Assembly: GCA_900757485.1 (NCBI GenBank)
Contig: CAAEOA010000011.1
Location: 1 to 24,991 of the forward strand
Reading direction: 5' to 3'
Origin: Oscillospiraceae bacterium
GTDB lineage: Bacteria; Bacillota; Clostridia; Oscillospirales; Ruminococcaceae
Length of the DNA stretch: 24,991 nucleotides
The translations under genes were made by a program, and so were the position numbers. Positions 15,912-24,210 of this stretch are shown here, one piece after another. How positions within the stretch are numbered: the stretch's first letter is position 1; each line of letters begins with the position of its first letter. Below the pieces are notes generated by a model, which had not been told where the DNA came from, did no database searches, and saw only the letters and a program-made list of their open reading frames with translations.

Positions 15912-16799
15912 GTGAAGGAGCAAATATTGGCAGTTCAACGAATGCAGGATTATATTGACAAAAATTTAGATTCTGAGATTACGCTGTCCGATCTTGCAGG
16001 AGTTTCGCTGTATTCTCCGTGGTACTCTTATCGGTTGTTTCGGACTTATATTGGACAAACGCCTGCAGAGTATATCCGCAAGCTGAGGCTCAGCCGCTCT
16101 GCAGTACGGTTAAAGAACGGAAATTCCCGGGTAATTGATGTTGCCTACGAGCTTGGGTTCGGCAGTGTGGACGGATATCAAAGAGCTTTTTGCAAGGAGT
16201 TTGGCTGTAATCCGGGTGAGTATGCCAAAAATCCTGTTCCTATCACACTTTTCATTCCTTATGGCGTAAAATTCAGAGAATTGAGAGAGGGTGTTCTTGA
16301 TATGGAAAATTTACAAAGTGTATTTATTCAGGTGATTCAAAAACCGGAGCGCAAAATTATTCTGAAGCGGGGTGTTCGGGCAGATGAATATTTCACGTAT
16401 TGCGCGGAGGTGGGCTGTGACGTTTGGGGGCTTTTGATGAGTATGGATTCCCTTTGCGGCGAGCCGGTCTGCCTCTGGCTGCCGGAGACGTATCGAAAGC
16501 CGAATACCTCTGTTTATGTGCAGGGCGTCGAAGCGACTGCGGATTTTGACGGTGAGATTCCTGATGGTTTTGACGTGATTACCCTTCCTGCATCCGAATA
16601 TCTGATGTTTCAGGGGGAGCCATTCTGTGAGGAGAATTACAGCGAGGCGATTCTGGCATTACAGCACGCAATGGATCATTATGATCCGTCTTTGATCGGT
16701 TATGAGTGGGATGATGCAAGTCCTCGCATTCAAATGGAACCTCGCGGTGAGCGCGGCTATATTGAATTGCGCGCCGTAAAACGAGTAATAAAAAAATGA
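15912..16799 (+). CDS. AraC-family regulator with GyrI-like effector-binding domain
   Basis: A 295-residue regulator. GTG 15912 is chosen because GGGGTG (15901-15906) is 5 nt upstream; ATG 15894 has no RBS. Residues about 5-105 are an AraC two-helix-turn-helix DNA-binding domain (DYIDKNLDSEITLSDLAG, then YSYRLFRTYIGQTPAEYIRK and AYELGFGSVDGYQRAFCKEF). Residues about 140-295 are a GyrI-like small-molecule-binding domain (FITLPASEYLMF-type core, here DVITLPASEYLMFQG; ending RGYIELRAVK). This N-terminal AraC, C-terminal GyrI-like order is that of Rob/SoxS-like multidrug-sensing regulators. It probably responds to a toxic amphipathic compound and controls nearby export or acetylation genes; that link is inferred. 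Confidence 0.87.
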   Translation: MKEQILAVQRMQDYIDKNLDSEITLSDLAGVSLYSPWYSYRLFRTYIGQTPAEYIRKLRLSRSAVRLKNGNSRVIDVAYELGFGSVDGYQRAFCKEFGCNPGEYAKNPVPITLFIPYGVKFRELREGVLDMENLQSVFIQVIQKPERKIILKRGVRADEYFTYCAEVGCDVWGLLMSMDSLCGEPVCLWLPETYRKPNTSVYVQGVEATADFDGEIPDGFDVITLPASEYLMFQGEPFCEENYSEAILALQHAMDHYDPSLIGYEWDDASPRIQMEPRGERGYIELRAVKRVIKK

Positions 16800-16898
16800 G
16801 CGGACACATTTTCTGGATCCCACTTGAAAAAGAAACGAATCATCGTTTGGACACACTCATAGTTGTTATTAATAATGGATTTAACAGTTTTATATTTA

Positions 16899-16940
16899 CA
16901 AATAACCGGCGTGGTAAAAAATTACCACGCCGGTTATTTG
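16899..16940. terminator. Perfect 19-bp inverted repeat, likely bidirectional terminator
   Basis: Bases 16899-16917 pair perfectly with 16922-16940 around a 4-nt AAAA loop. The core is GC-rich (CCGGCGTGG with CCACGCCGG) and the ends are AAATAA/TTATTT. It lies about 100 nt after the plus-strand AraC gene and about 130 nt beyond the minus-strand regulator stop, the expected place for a shared terminator. Outside the stem there is no long T-run on either strand. Confidence 0.8.
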
Positions 16941-17073
16941 TATGAAGGCACCTGCATAAAAGTTAGACTTTTTGACAGGCGTCCTGCCAAAGATACTTAT
17001 CTTAAATAAATTTTATGCCGCAGTCAGCGATCGATAGACGAGCGAAACGGGTAGTTGGCAATACCGAATTTGT

Positions 17074-18162
17074 TCATCTGTTTTTTATAAGTGGAGCGGT
17101 TGAGTAACGCGGGACAACGTTGACAGGGAGAAACAGATTCTGAATCGGATGGTTTTCTTCCGATAGAAGTTCCAATGCTGTTTGCGCGCTGTAATAACCA
17201 ATTGCATAAAAATCTTGCCGTACCGTAGTGATCGGATTTCGCAGTGAAAGATCATCGAAACCGATAACAGAGAGATCATCGGGGATTTTTAAGCCTTCTG
17301 CCTCGATGGATTGAATCGCCACGTTGGCAGCAATATCATTTAACGCGAAAATGGCAGTCGGCGGATCGGGCAGAGCTATCAATTTCTTGGCAGCCTCTGC
17401 GACCTGATCCTCACCTGCGCAAAAACAAAAATAATCCCGACGAATCGGAAGATTGTTTTGCTGTAAAGCAAAGATGAAGCCTCGAATGCGCAGCGACAGG
17501 TTGGCGAGGTAGGAAACATTAACGCTGTGTGGAGAAACCAATGCTATTTTTTGATGCCCTAGGCCGATGAGGTGTTCTGCTGCCAGAAAACCACCCATTT
17601 CATGATCGCTCGAGATAAAATTAACGTGTTGCATGTAGCCGGGCAATGTATCCAAAAACACAAAATGAACATTAGTACGAGAAAGATTGAAGAATAGATT
17701 TTTATTGTATTTCATATCCGGAACCATAATCATGATGCAGCGGGCGCCGGAATCCACTAACTGATTAATGGTATCCTGATATTCTTTTTCTCCTGCAGAG
17801 TTAAGACAATAAGGCGACAGGTGGCAGGAGTGCGCGTTCAAATAGGTCTGTGCACCTCGGATAATGTCGAATCCATGCATTTCATTGAATTGATTTGGGA
17901 GAATAAGCGGAATCATAATATTGGATTTTGCGGTTGCCCGAGGAGGAGATGCAAAAGTTCCGCTTCCTTGAATACGATAAATAACACCTTCATCTTTTAA
18001 TCTCTTTAAAGCCCTTTGAATTGTCGCACGGCTCAATCCCAGTTCTTTTGCTATTTGTTCTTCGGTTGGCAGTTTTGTATCTTTGCCATAGGCGTTGTTA
18101 TCTATTAGTTGTTGAATGTAGTCCATTACACTTTGGTACTTAAATTTGGAATTCTCCGTCAT
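17074..18162 (-). CDS. GntR-LacI hybrid transcriptional regulator (AraR-like sugar repressor)
   Basis: A 362-residue regulator on the minus strand, divergent from the sugar-uptake operon. Start at ATG 18162 (a GTG at 18171 adds three residues; neither has a strong RBS, the best being GAGTGA). Residues about 5-70 form a GntR winged helix-turn-helix (LPTEEQIAKELGLSRATIQRAL, here shown as its central part, then DEGVIYRIQGSGTFA). Residues about 85-360 are a LacI/periplasmic-binding-like sensor (FDIIRGAQTYL, FVFLDTLPGY, EHLIGLGHQKIALV, TAIFALNDIAAN, SVIGFDDLSLRNPITTV). This architecture is known from AraR and related sugar repressors. It is expected to bind an imported sugar and release its operators in the 18172-18635 region. 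The sugar is not identifiable. Confidence 0.9.
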   Translation of the reverse strand: MTENSKFKYQSVMDYIQQLIDNNAYGKDTKLPTEEQIAKELGLSRATIQRALKRLKDEGVIYRIQGSGTFASPPRATAKSNIMIPLILPNQFNEMHGFDIIRGAQTYLNAHSCHLSPYCLNSAGEKEYQDTINQLVDSGARCIMIMVPDMKYNKNLFFNLSRTNVHFVFLDTLPGYMQHVNFISSDHEMGGFLAAEHLIGLGHQKIALVSPHSVNVSYLANLSLRIRGFIFALQQNNLPIRRDYFCFCAGEDQVAEAAKKLIALPDPPTAIFALNDIAANVAIQSIEAEGLKIPDDLSVIGFDDLSLRNPITTVRQDFYAIGYYSAQTALELLSEENHPIQNLFLPVNVVPRYSTAPLIKNR

Positions 18163-18196
18163 ACTGTTCACTCAAATCATTCATATTTTCAAATTT

Positions 18197-18225
18197 ATCA
18201 TAGCATTTCTGATACGAATTGTCAA
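18197..18225 (-). promoter_or_regulatory. Promoter of the GntR-LacI regulator
   Basis: On the minus strand, TTGACA (forward TGTCAA 18220-18225), a 17-nt spacer, and TATGAT (forward ATCATA 18197-18202). Near consensus, pointing at the regulator 35 nt away. Confidence 0.8.
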
Positions 18226-18300
18226 TGAAAAGATGCGAATCTAGGGACAATTGAAAAAATTGACTCATTAAATACTATGAAGTAAATTTATGATATGAAT
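18211..18300 (+). promoter_or_regulatory. Three GAT(A/G)(C/T)GAAT direct motifs, candidate regulator sites
   Basis: GATACGAAT at 18211-18219 and GATGCGAAT at 18232-18240 are exactly 21 bp apart, two turns of the helix; a third, GATATGAAT, is at 18292-18300. An 8-of-9 match to the inverse form (ATTCATATT) occurs at 18179-18187. The first overlaps the edge of the minus-strand -35 box. Binding by the divergent regulator is a guess. Confidence 0.4.
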
Positions 18301-18407
18301 TAGAATCAATTTTAGATACAAATATAACTTTGGGTTTTATAAAAAAGCAAAAATACTTTTGATAAAGTAAAACTATTAACAGAAAATAATAAAATTATTA
18401 AAAGTAC

Positions 18408-18436
18408 TTGACAATAATGAATAACAGTAGTAATAT
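18408..18436 (+). promoter_or_regulatory. Promoter of the second carbohydrate-uptake operon
   Basis: Perfect TTGACA at 18408-18413, a 17-nt spacer, and TAATAT at 18431-18436 (one mismatch to TATAAT). Transcription would start near 18443, leaving a leader of about 190 nt. It is the strongest promoter visible in the window. Confidence 0.85.
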
Positions 18437-18480
18437 TTAAGTGTAGCAAAACAAAATAAGAATTACATAAATTGATTCAT

Positions 18481-18495
18481 AATTTGATTCAAATT
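18481..18495. promoter_or_regulatory. Perfect 15-bp palindrome, candidate operator
   Basis: AATTTGATTCAAATT is symmetric around its central T. It lies about 40 bp after the predicted start site, a normal roadblock position for a repressor. A related half, ATTGATTCAT, directly precedes it (18471-18480), and TCAAATT recurs at 18189-18195 next to the regulator's promoter. Confidence 0.55.
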
Positions 18496-18635
18496 ATTTT
18501 ATTTCTTATATTGTTCTGCCACATGATACGTTCATATAAGGGAAAAGCTCGACATCAATTATTTGATACATATTTTCATTGTTGGTTTGCCAATTTGGTT
18601 TGGCTCAAAAATAAAAAACGAAAGGGGTCATAGAA

Positions 18636-20015
18636 ATGAAGAAAAAAGTAGCAGTTGTACTTTTGGCAGCAGTTGTAACAGTAACCGGTCTATCCTTCTC
18701 CGGATGTGACAAAGGAAGCACCAAAGAAAAAGTAGACTTATCCGGGTATGAATTCACATGGGCAACGTTATGGGATTGGAACAATTATCCGGAAGCCGGC
18801 GAATCTGATTATGGCGACAAACGAACTGCGTGGTATGAGCAGGTGGAGAAAGATTACAATTGTACCATTAAAAAGGTGGAAATTAACGCAGAAACCTTTT
18901 TTGACCAGGTAAACAAGGCGATTATGGCGGGACAGAAATTTGCAGATTTTATTGAAGTGGATTATTCACGCTATCAAGTTCTGAAAAAGACCGGCTCACT
19001 GATGGCTTTGAATACCATTGAGGGGTTTGATCCGGCACAAGAGAAATTTTTCGCAAGTCATAGAAACGCTTATACCTATGAAGGCAATGCTTATGGTGTA
19101 CAGTTTGAATATCCTCAGCAGTCGTCGGGCTCGTTCCTTTATTATAATAAAACAATGCTGGAAAACGAAAAATGTGAGGATCCCTATGATTTGGTCAAGA
19201 GCAATAACTGGACATTTGCAAAATTTCAGGAGATCTGTAAAAAAGTGACCAAAAGCTTGTCCGGCGGTGCGGTTGATCAGTGGGGGCTGACTACGGTGGA
19301 TTGGCATGCAAATAATTTTGAAAAGCCGATGATATTTGCAAATGGCGGAACGATGATAGCAAAAAACAACGAAGGCAAATATCAATTCTCTTTACTGTCA
19401 AAACAAGCGCAGAACGCGCTGAATTATTTGTATCAGCTGGAAACAACCGATGCGGTATTGATGCCGAGCGGCAAGGATCCGATAGCTGCTTTTTATTCGG
19501 GAGAAGTTGCCTTTTACAGCGGAGGAGCAGATAATTTCCAGTCCATCAATAAAAACTTTAAAGAGGATCAGGAGTGGGGAATCGTTCCGCTGCCTATCGG
19601 ACCGGACGCAGATGATTTTATCGTCATGGATTCTCAACTTCGTTCTTGGGTGATGCTTGCGAACAATACACAGGATGCAAAAAACGCTGCTGTTGTTTTT
19701 GATGCGTTGTCAGAGCCTTTGTATGGTTCCGTTTCGGAAGACGCGGAGGCATATTATGACGGACAGTTAAACAATACTTTTAACGGCAACGAGCACGCGT
19801 TGGAAATGTATCGTTTGTGCACCGAAAAAGTGGTGGCGGATGAATCTTGGGGCATGTCAGGCGGAGATGTATTGGGCGAATCAATATATGCTTGTGTTCG
19901 TTCTTCTGAGTTTACTCCTCAGTCGGCAATGCAAACGATCGAAGGCGTTGTAAATGGATATATTGAAGGATTTTTCTATACTTCTGAAACAGAGGAAGGC
20001 GTTGCTTCTGAATGA
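18636..20015 (+). CDS. Extracellular solute-binding lipoprotein (sugar ABC receptor)
   Basis: A 459-residue secreted lipoprotein. The N-terminus MKKKVAVVLLAAVV is followed by LSFSGC, so Cys24 is the likely lipidated residue. RBS AAAGGGG (18621-18627). The mature part is a family-1 solute-binding fold: YEFTWATLWDWNNYPE opening, WYEQVEKDYNCTIKKVEI, DFIEVDYSRYQVL, YGVQFEYPQQSSGSFLYYN with LYYNKTMLE, and DAKNAAVVFDALSEP near the C-terminus. Many tryptophan and tyrosine residues would stack against sugar rings. It is first in the operon behind the strong promoter, followed by a surface-anchored protein, a CBM-SBP protein and a sugar permease. It probably supplies the permease with a mono- or oligosaccharide. 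The ligand cannot be named. Confidence 0.9.
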   Translation: MKKKVAVVLLAAVVTVTGLSFSGCDKGSTKEKVDLSGYEFTWATLWDWNNYPEAGESDYGDKRTAWYEQVEKDYNCTIKKVEINAETFFDQVNKAIMAGQKFADFIEVDYSRYQVLKKTGSLMALNTIEGFDPAQEKFFASHRNAYTYEGNAYGVQFEYPQQSSGSFLYYNKTMLENEKCEDPYDLVKSNNWTFAKFQEICKKVTKSLSGGAVDQWGLTTVDWHANNFEKPMIFANGGTMIAKNNEGKYQFSLLSKQAQNALNYLYQLETTDAVLMPSGKDPIAAFYSGEVAFYSGGADNFQSINKNFKEDQEWGIVPLPIGPDADDFIVMDSQLRSWVMLANNTQDAKNAAVVFDALSEPLYGSVSEDAEAYYDGQLNNTFNGNEHALEMYRLCTEKVVADESWGMSGGDVLGESIYACVRSSEFTPQSAMQTIEGVVNGYIEGFFYTSETEEGVASE

Positions 20016-20092
20016 TACGCAAGCCTATATTGGTACAGATTGGATACATGGAACAGACTCTTAAAAATCTTATGGTAAAGGAATGGATACTA

Positions 20093-21265
20093 ATGAAAGT
20101 GTTGAAAAAATCATTTGCATTGATTCTGGCTGCATGCATTTTTTCAGTTACTTCTGGCATATTGTCGGTGAGTGCAGGTGCTTCAAAGGTTCAGTATTAT
20201 AAAACAGTGGGCGATATTTTCGATGCGGATTACTTGATTGATGAACAGCATGAAGAAGAGCAGCGAATCGGTAGCTCTGCCTCTATTCCGCTTGGGTTGG
20301 CAGGTATCGATACCAAAGATAAAAAGGTCGGAGACGGAAGCTTTTTCCAGAAAGCACTGACAGCTAACAATGGTATGTCGGCATGGATATGCGGTGACAA
20401 AAAATGGAATGGGAAGGGCTACGTAGACGCATCGGGAGCTTCACGTCCGGGATTTGTGATGTGGTTCTATATTAGCGATGTCAATAAAATGGCAGTCGGA
20501 ACAGAAGGCGCAGCCAAAGATGTATTCTTTAAAGTTCGTTTAGGTTCCGATGCAGATCAATCACTGTCCAGAAACGATTCCATCTATTATTCTATATGGT
20601 TTACCAAAGAAAATATCCAGACGGGATGGAATTATTTGGTTGTCGATCTGAAAAAAGATTATACACTCGGACAATCTTACACATCAAGTGTGGACGGTGT
20701 AGAATGTGAAGTAACTACGGGAGAAAAGGCGAAAGTAAATTTCAGCAAAATTGACTGGATTGTATTTGATATTGTTGCAGGCGGATCCATGACATGGAAA
20801 ATGGATTATGTGCAGATTGTTGATTTGGCAGTGAAGCAGAATGGACCCACGGAACCTACGCCGGCAGGGACTACTTCAAAACCCGGTAATGCTTCAACAA
20901 CCAGCACCGCTACGGTCAGCCGCACAAACAGCAATACGGCAGTTAATAGCAATTCGGATAAATCGTCTGCACCTGCCGGAAACACCAGCAGAGCTAATAC
21001 AGATTCGCAGACAACCGATGTTTCTGGAGAAATCATCACAAATTCGGATTCGCCGATAGATATGAATTCGGCTCAGGACGGTGCTGTTTCGGAAACAAAT
21101 ACTAACAGCCAACAAAATAAATCAGATAAAGATACCGCGTTGGACGGCGAGAGCAACAACAGTAACGCAGGATTAATAGCAGGCATTATTATTTTAGTAG
21201 TCGCAGTATTGGGTGGCGGTGCGGCAGCGGTTTATTTCTTGGTGATTAAGAAGAAACAGAATTAG
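20093..21265 (+). CDS. Membrane-anchored beta-sandwich surface protein, probable carbohydrate-binding
   Basis: A 390-residue protein. ATG 20093 is chosen since it opens directly into a signal peptide (MKVLKKSFALILAACIF, ending near LSVSAGA) and has AAAGGA at 20077-20082; an earlier ATG at 20012 overlaps the previous stop by 4 nt but would add 27 residues ahead of the signal. Mature residues about 30-250 form one beta-rich domain (GFVMWFYISDVNKM, VFFKVRLGSDAD, GWNYLVVDLKKDY, SKIDWIVFDIVAGGSMTWK, VQIVDLAV), like a jelly-roll binding module. A long Thr/Ser/Asn/Pro-rich linker (about 255-355) and a C-terminal membrane helix (GLIAGIIILVVAVLGGG) with KKK tail follow. No enzyme motif was found. It resembles a short version of the surface protein at 711. 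Confidence 0.75.
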   Translation: MKVLKKSFALILAACIFSVTSGILSVSAGASKVQYYKTVGDIFDADYLIDEQHEEEQRIGSSASIPLGLAGIDTKDKKVGDGSFFQKALTANNGMSAWICGDKKWNGKGYVDASGASRPGFVMWFYISDVNKMAVGTEGAAKDVFFKVRLGSDADQSLSRNDSIYYSIWFTKENIQTGWNYLVVDLKKDYTLGQSYTSSVDGVECEVTTGEKAKVNFSKIDWIVFDIVAGGSMTWKMDYVQIVDLAVKQNGPTEPTPAGTTSKPGNASTTSTATVSRTNSNTAVNSNSDKSSAPAGNTSRANTDSQTTDVSGEIITNSDSPIDMNSAQDGAVSETNTNSQQNKSDKDTALDGESNNSNAGLIAGIIILVVAVLGGGAAAVYFLVIKKKQN

Positions 21266-21317
21266 CATAAAACGCGAAAAACTGCTCGGAATCGATTCGG
21301 GAAAGGAAGATCAGGCT

Positions 21318-24194
21318 TTGAAACACACCAGATATTATGCAGTAACGGCAGCAATATGTATACTGAGCTTACTGTTTCAGGTTCTGCAGGTTTGTGCAGC
21401 ACCCGTTGTTGCTTCTGCTGCCGGAAATAATGCCGGTATTGCCTTGGCCGATGATGGGTCGGATACGGAATTTGATTATGAACAGTATGATGAAAAATAC
21501 CGAAATGTCAAATTAGGAACAGAAACCTTAGAGTTGCTTCCCGAAACAGAAGTTTATATGGCCGTGTACGAGAACAAAACCTGTGCTGTGGATGACGGTG
21601 AAACGCCGATCAGTTTCCGATTTCGATTGGAACAAGAGGCCCGTTATATTATCAGCGTGGAATACTATACCGTTGCGGGAAATTCAAACAATATTGAGCG
21701 GGAACTGAAGATTAACGGAGCGATTCCTTTTGCAGAGGCACAAATATTCCAGTTTAATCGGGTATATCAAGATTCGGTAGCTTATGATAATGGTTTTGAA
21801 TTTGATGATTTCGACAATGAAGTCCGTCCGTTTCAGACCCAAACACCTTGTTATCAAGAAGCGGAATTATCGTCAAATAACAGTTATTTTACGGAACCTT
21901 TTTCTTTCTATTTCCCTGCCGGAGAAAACACCATTACTTTTTATTACATACGGGAAAGCTTTGCCGTTTCGAAGATTACTCTAAAACCGGAGGAAAGCTT
22001 GCCTTCCTATTCGGAAGTGAAAAAAGAGTATGATAAAAACGGTCATACCGCGGCATCCGGAAATCAGCCGATTAAGATTCAGGCAGAAAATACCTATCAG
22101 AAATCGACGCCTTCAATCTATCCGATTTCCGATCGCACTTCTGCCGCCAGTGAGCCTTTTGATCCTTACCATATTCGATTGAATACGATTGGATCTTCTA
22201 ACTGGAAAAATCCGGGAGAGTGGATATCCTGGAAAGTCACTGTGCCCGAAAGCGGACTGTACCGCATTGCTTTGCGGCAAAGGCAGAACTTAACATCCGG
22301 TAGCTTTGTTTTCCGAAAGTTGTATATTGATAATCAGGTCCCTTTTGCGGAGGCGAAAAATCTGCAGTTTGTGTATAATGCGCAATGGCAATGTACCGTG
22401 TTGGGAAATGATGATGAAGCCTTTGAATTTTATTTTGAAGCGGGTAAGACTTATGAGCTGAAATTAGAGGTTACAATAGGGGATATGTCTGAAATTTTGC
22501 GGGAAGCACAGACGAGCATCCGTAATCTCAATTATGTATATCGACAAATTCTAATGATTACCGGTGTGACTCCCGATCAGTTCCGGGATTATCATTTAGG
22601 AGAGGAATTAAAGGACAGTATGGAATTGCTGTCCTCGGAGTCGCTCCGGTTGCAGGAAATATTAAAGAAAATACAATCCATTACCGGAACGCGGGGCAGT
22701 TTTACCTCAGTAATAGAGAAAACTATTTTTCGCATTGATAGCATGGTAGAGGATCCGGACACCATCCCGAAAACTTTTGTGGATTATCAAAACTGCATTA
22801 TCGGTATGAGTTCCTGGATGATCACTGCGGCACAGCAAACATTAGAACTGGACTATATTGCATTGCTGCCGGCAGATTGCGAGGTTCCACGTGCTGCGGC
22901 AGGATTCTGGAGAAGCTTGGCCGCGACGGTGCAAATGTTTATCAGTTCTTTTATCAGTGAGTATGATGTGATCGGGAATTATGAAGACGGTACACAGACC
23001 GTGACGGCATGGATCGGAACAGGGCGTGATCAGGCTCAGATTATCAAGCAGTTGGCGGACAGCGATTTTACCGAAAAAACCGGAATTGTTTTGAATCTGA
23101 AATTGGTTGCGGCTAACTCCTTACTCCCGGCAGTTCTTTCTAACAAAGGGCCGGATTTATATCTGTCTGCGGCAAATACCGATCCGATGAATTATGCGAT
23201 TCGGAATTCTCTTTATGATTTAGCTTCTTTTTCTGATTACAAACAGATTGCCTCTCGCTTTTTATCAAGCGCACTGGTTCCCTATACTTACGGTGATAAA
23301 ATTTATGCATTGCCTGAAACGCAAACATTTCCGCTGTTGTTTTATCGCACCGACATTATGGAGGAACTTGGATTGAAAGTACCGCAGACATGGGATGATG
23401 TGATTGACATGCTCAGTGTTCTGCAAAAAAACAACATGTCCTTTGCGCTTCCTGCCTATGCTTCCGGCAGTACAGCCTTGGATTTATCCGGTTATGGAAC
23501 TTTTTTGTATCAAATGGGAGGTTCTTTTTTCACTGAGGATGCAAAAGCGGTAGCCATTGATTCGGAAATCGGGATAAATGCATTTGAATATTATACCTCT
23601 TTTTATACGACTTACAGTTTAGAGTATACTTATGACTTTGCGACTCGTTTTCGTATGGGGGATAAGCCGATTGGAATCGCTGATTATACTATGTATAACA
23701 CGCTTTCGGTGTCGGCGCCGGAAATTAACGGCTTATGGGATTTTACCGTCATCCCGGGCACAAAAGATGAAAACGGAACCATTAATCGTTCTGCTGCCGG
23801 AAACGGCACTTGTACGATGATGCTCGCTCAGGTAAAAAATCCGGAAGCAGGATGGGAATTCTTAAAATGGTGGTCTTCTGCCGACGTGCAAACAAATTAC
23901 GGCAGAGAATTGGAAACGATTATGGGAGTGGCTTCCAGATATGCTGCGGCAAATACCGAGGCGTTGCATAAGTTACCTTGGTTAAAGAGTGAATTGGAAG
24001 TGCTGGATGCACAGAGGGAATGGGTTGTCGGTGTGCCGGAGGTGCCCGGCGGCTATTTGAAGGATCGTGAAATCAGTTTTGCGGTACGTGCTACGGTTCG
24101 GGACGGAGAGAACGCCAGAGAAGCTCTGTTGGACCACACCGGACGGATTAATGAAGAAATTACCAAAAAGAGAAAAGAGTTTAACATGGGTTAG
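21318..24194 (+). CDS. Large CBM-like plus solute-binding-domain fusion receptor
   Basis: A 958-residue secreted protein beginning at TTG 21318 with GAAAGGAAG (21301-21309) upstream. The signal peptide (residues 1-35) lacks a convincing lipobox. Two tandem galactose-binding-like modules follow, at about 60-235 and 250-400; they share a PFAEAxxxQF motif (INGAIPFAEAQIFQF and IDNQVPFAEAKNLQF), and the second has the CBM6/35-like line NPGEWISWKVTVPESGLYRIALR. A helical connector spans about 405-545. Residues about 560-958 are a complete family-1 solute-binding domain (TVTAWIGTGRDQAQIIKQL, GPDLYLSAA, YALPETQTFPLLFYRTDIMEELGLKVPQTWDDV shown in part, EAGWEFLKWWSS). Four features of the domain (hinge, ligand cleft, closing helices) look intact. 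It probably binds a glycan and passes it to the permease at 24211. Confidence 0.82.
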   Translation: MKHTRYYAVTAAICILSLLFQVLQVCAAPVVASAAGNNAGIALADDGSDTEFDYEQYDEKYRNVKLGTETLELLPETEVYMAVYENKTCAVDDGETPISFRFRLEQEARYIISVEYYTVAGNSNNIERELKINGAIPFAEAQIFQFNRVYQDSVAYDNGFEFDDFDNEVRPFQTQTPCYQEAELSSNNSYFTEPFSFYFPAGENTITFYYIRESFAVSKITLKPEESLPSYSEVKKEYDKNGHTAASGNQPIKIQAENTYQKSTPSIYPISDRTSAASEPFDPYHIRLNTIGSSNWKNPGEWISWKVTVPESGLYRIALRQRQNLTSGSFVFRKLYIDNQVPFAEAKNLQFVYNAQWQCTVLGNDDEAFEFYFEAGKTYELKLEVTIGDMSEILREAQTSIRNLNYVYRQILMITGVTPDQFRDYHLGEELKDSMELLSSESLRLQEILKKIQSITGTRGSFTSVIEKTIFRIDSMVEDPDTIPKTFVDYQNCIIGMSSWMITAAQQTLELDYIALLPADCEVPRAAAGFWRSLAATVQMFISSFISEYDVIGNYEDGTQTVTAWIGTGRDQAQIIKQLADSDFTEKTGIVLNLKLVAANSLLPAVLSNKGPDLYLSAANTDPMNYAIRNSLYDLASFSDYKQIASRFLSSALVPYTYGDKIYALPETQTFPLLFYRTDIMEELGLKVPQTWDDVIDMLSVLQKNNMSFALPAYASGSTALDLSGYGTFLYQMGGSFFTEDAKAVAIDSEIGINAFEYYTSFYTTYSLEYTYDFATRFRMGDKPIGIADYTMYNTLSVSAPEINGLWDFTVIPGTKDENGTINRSAAGNGTCTMMLAQVKNPEAGWEFLKWWSSADVQTNYGRELETIMGVASRYAAANTEALHKLPWLKSELEVLDAQREWVVGVPEVPGGYLKDREISFAVRATVRDGENAREALLDHTGRINEEITKKRKEFNMG

Positions 24195-24210
24195 AAAGGG
24201 GGCAGGGATA

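Larger units (their letters stand above)
18172..18635. other. 464-nt AT-rich divergent control region, no gene
   Basis: No protein or RNA gene is seen. The region carries the two divergent promoters, a palindrome and repeated motifs listed separately. The 5' leader of the plus-strand operon is about 190 nt. AAAGGGGTC at 18621-18629 is the RBS of the first operon gene. Confidence 0.75.

Noticed and set aside
21290..21300. GAATCGATTC 10-bp palindrome just before the CBM-SBP gene
   Set aside because: It is short, lies close to the RBS, and has no repeat elsewhere that I could see; probably chance.
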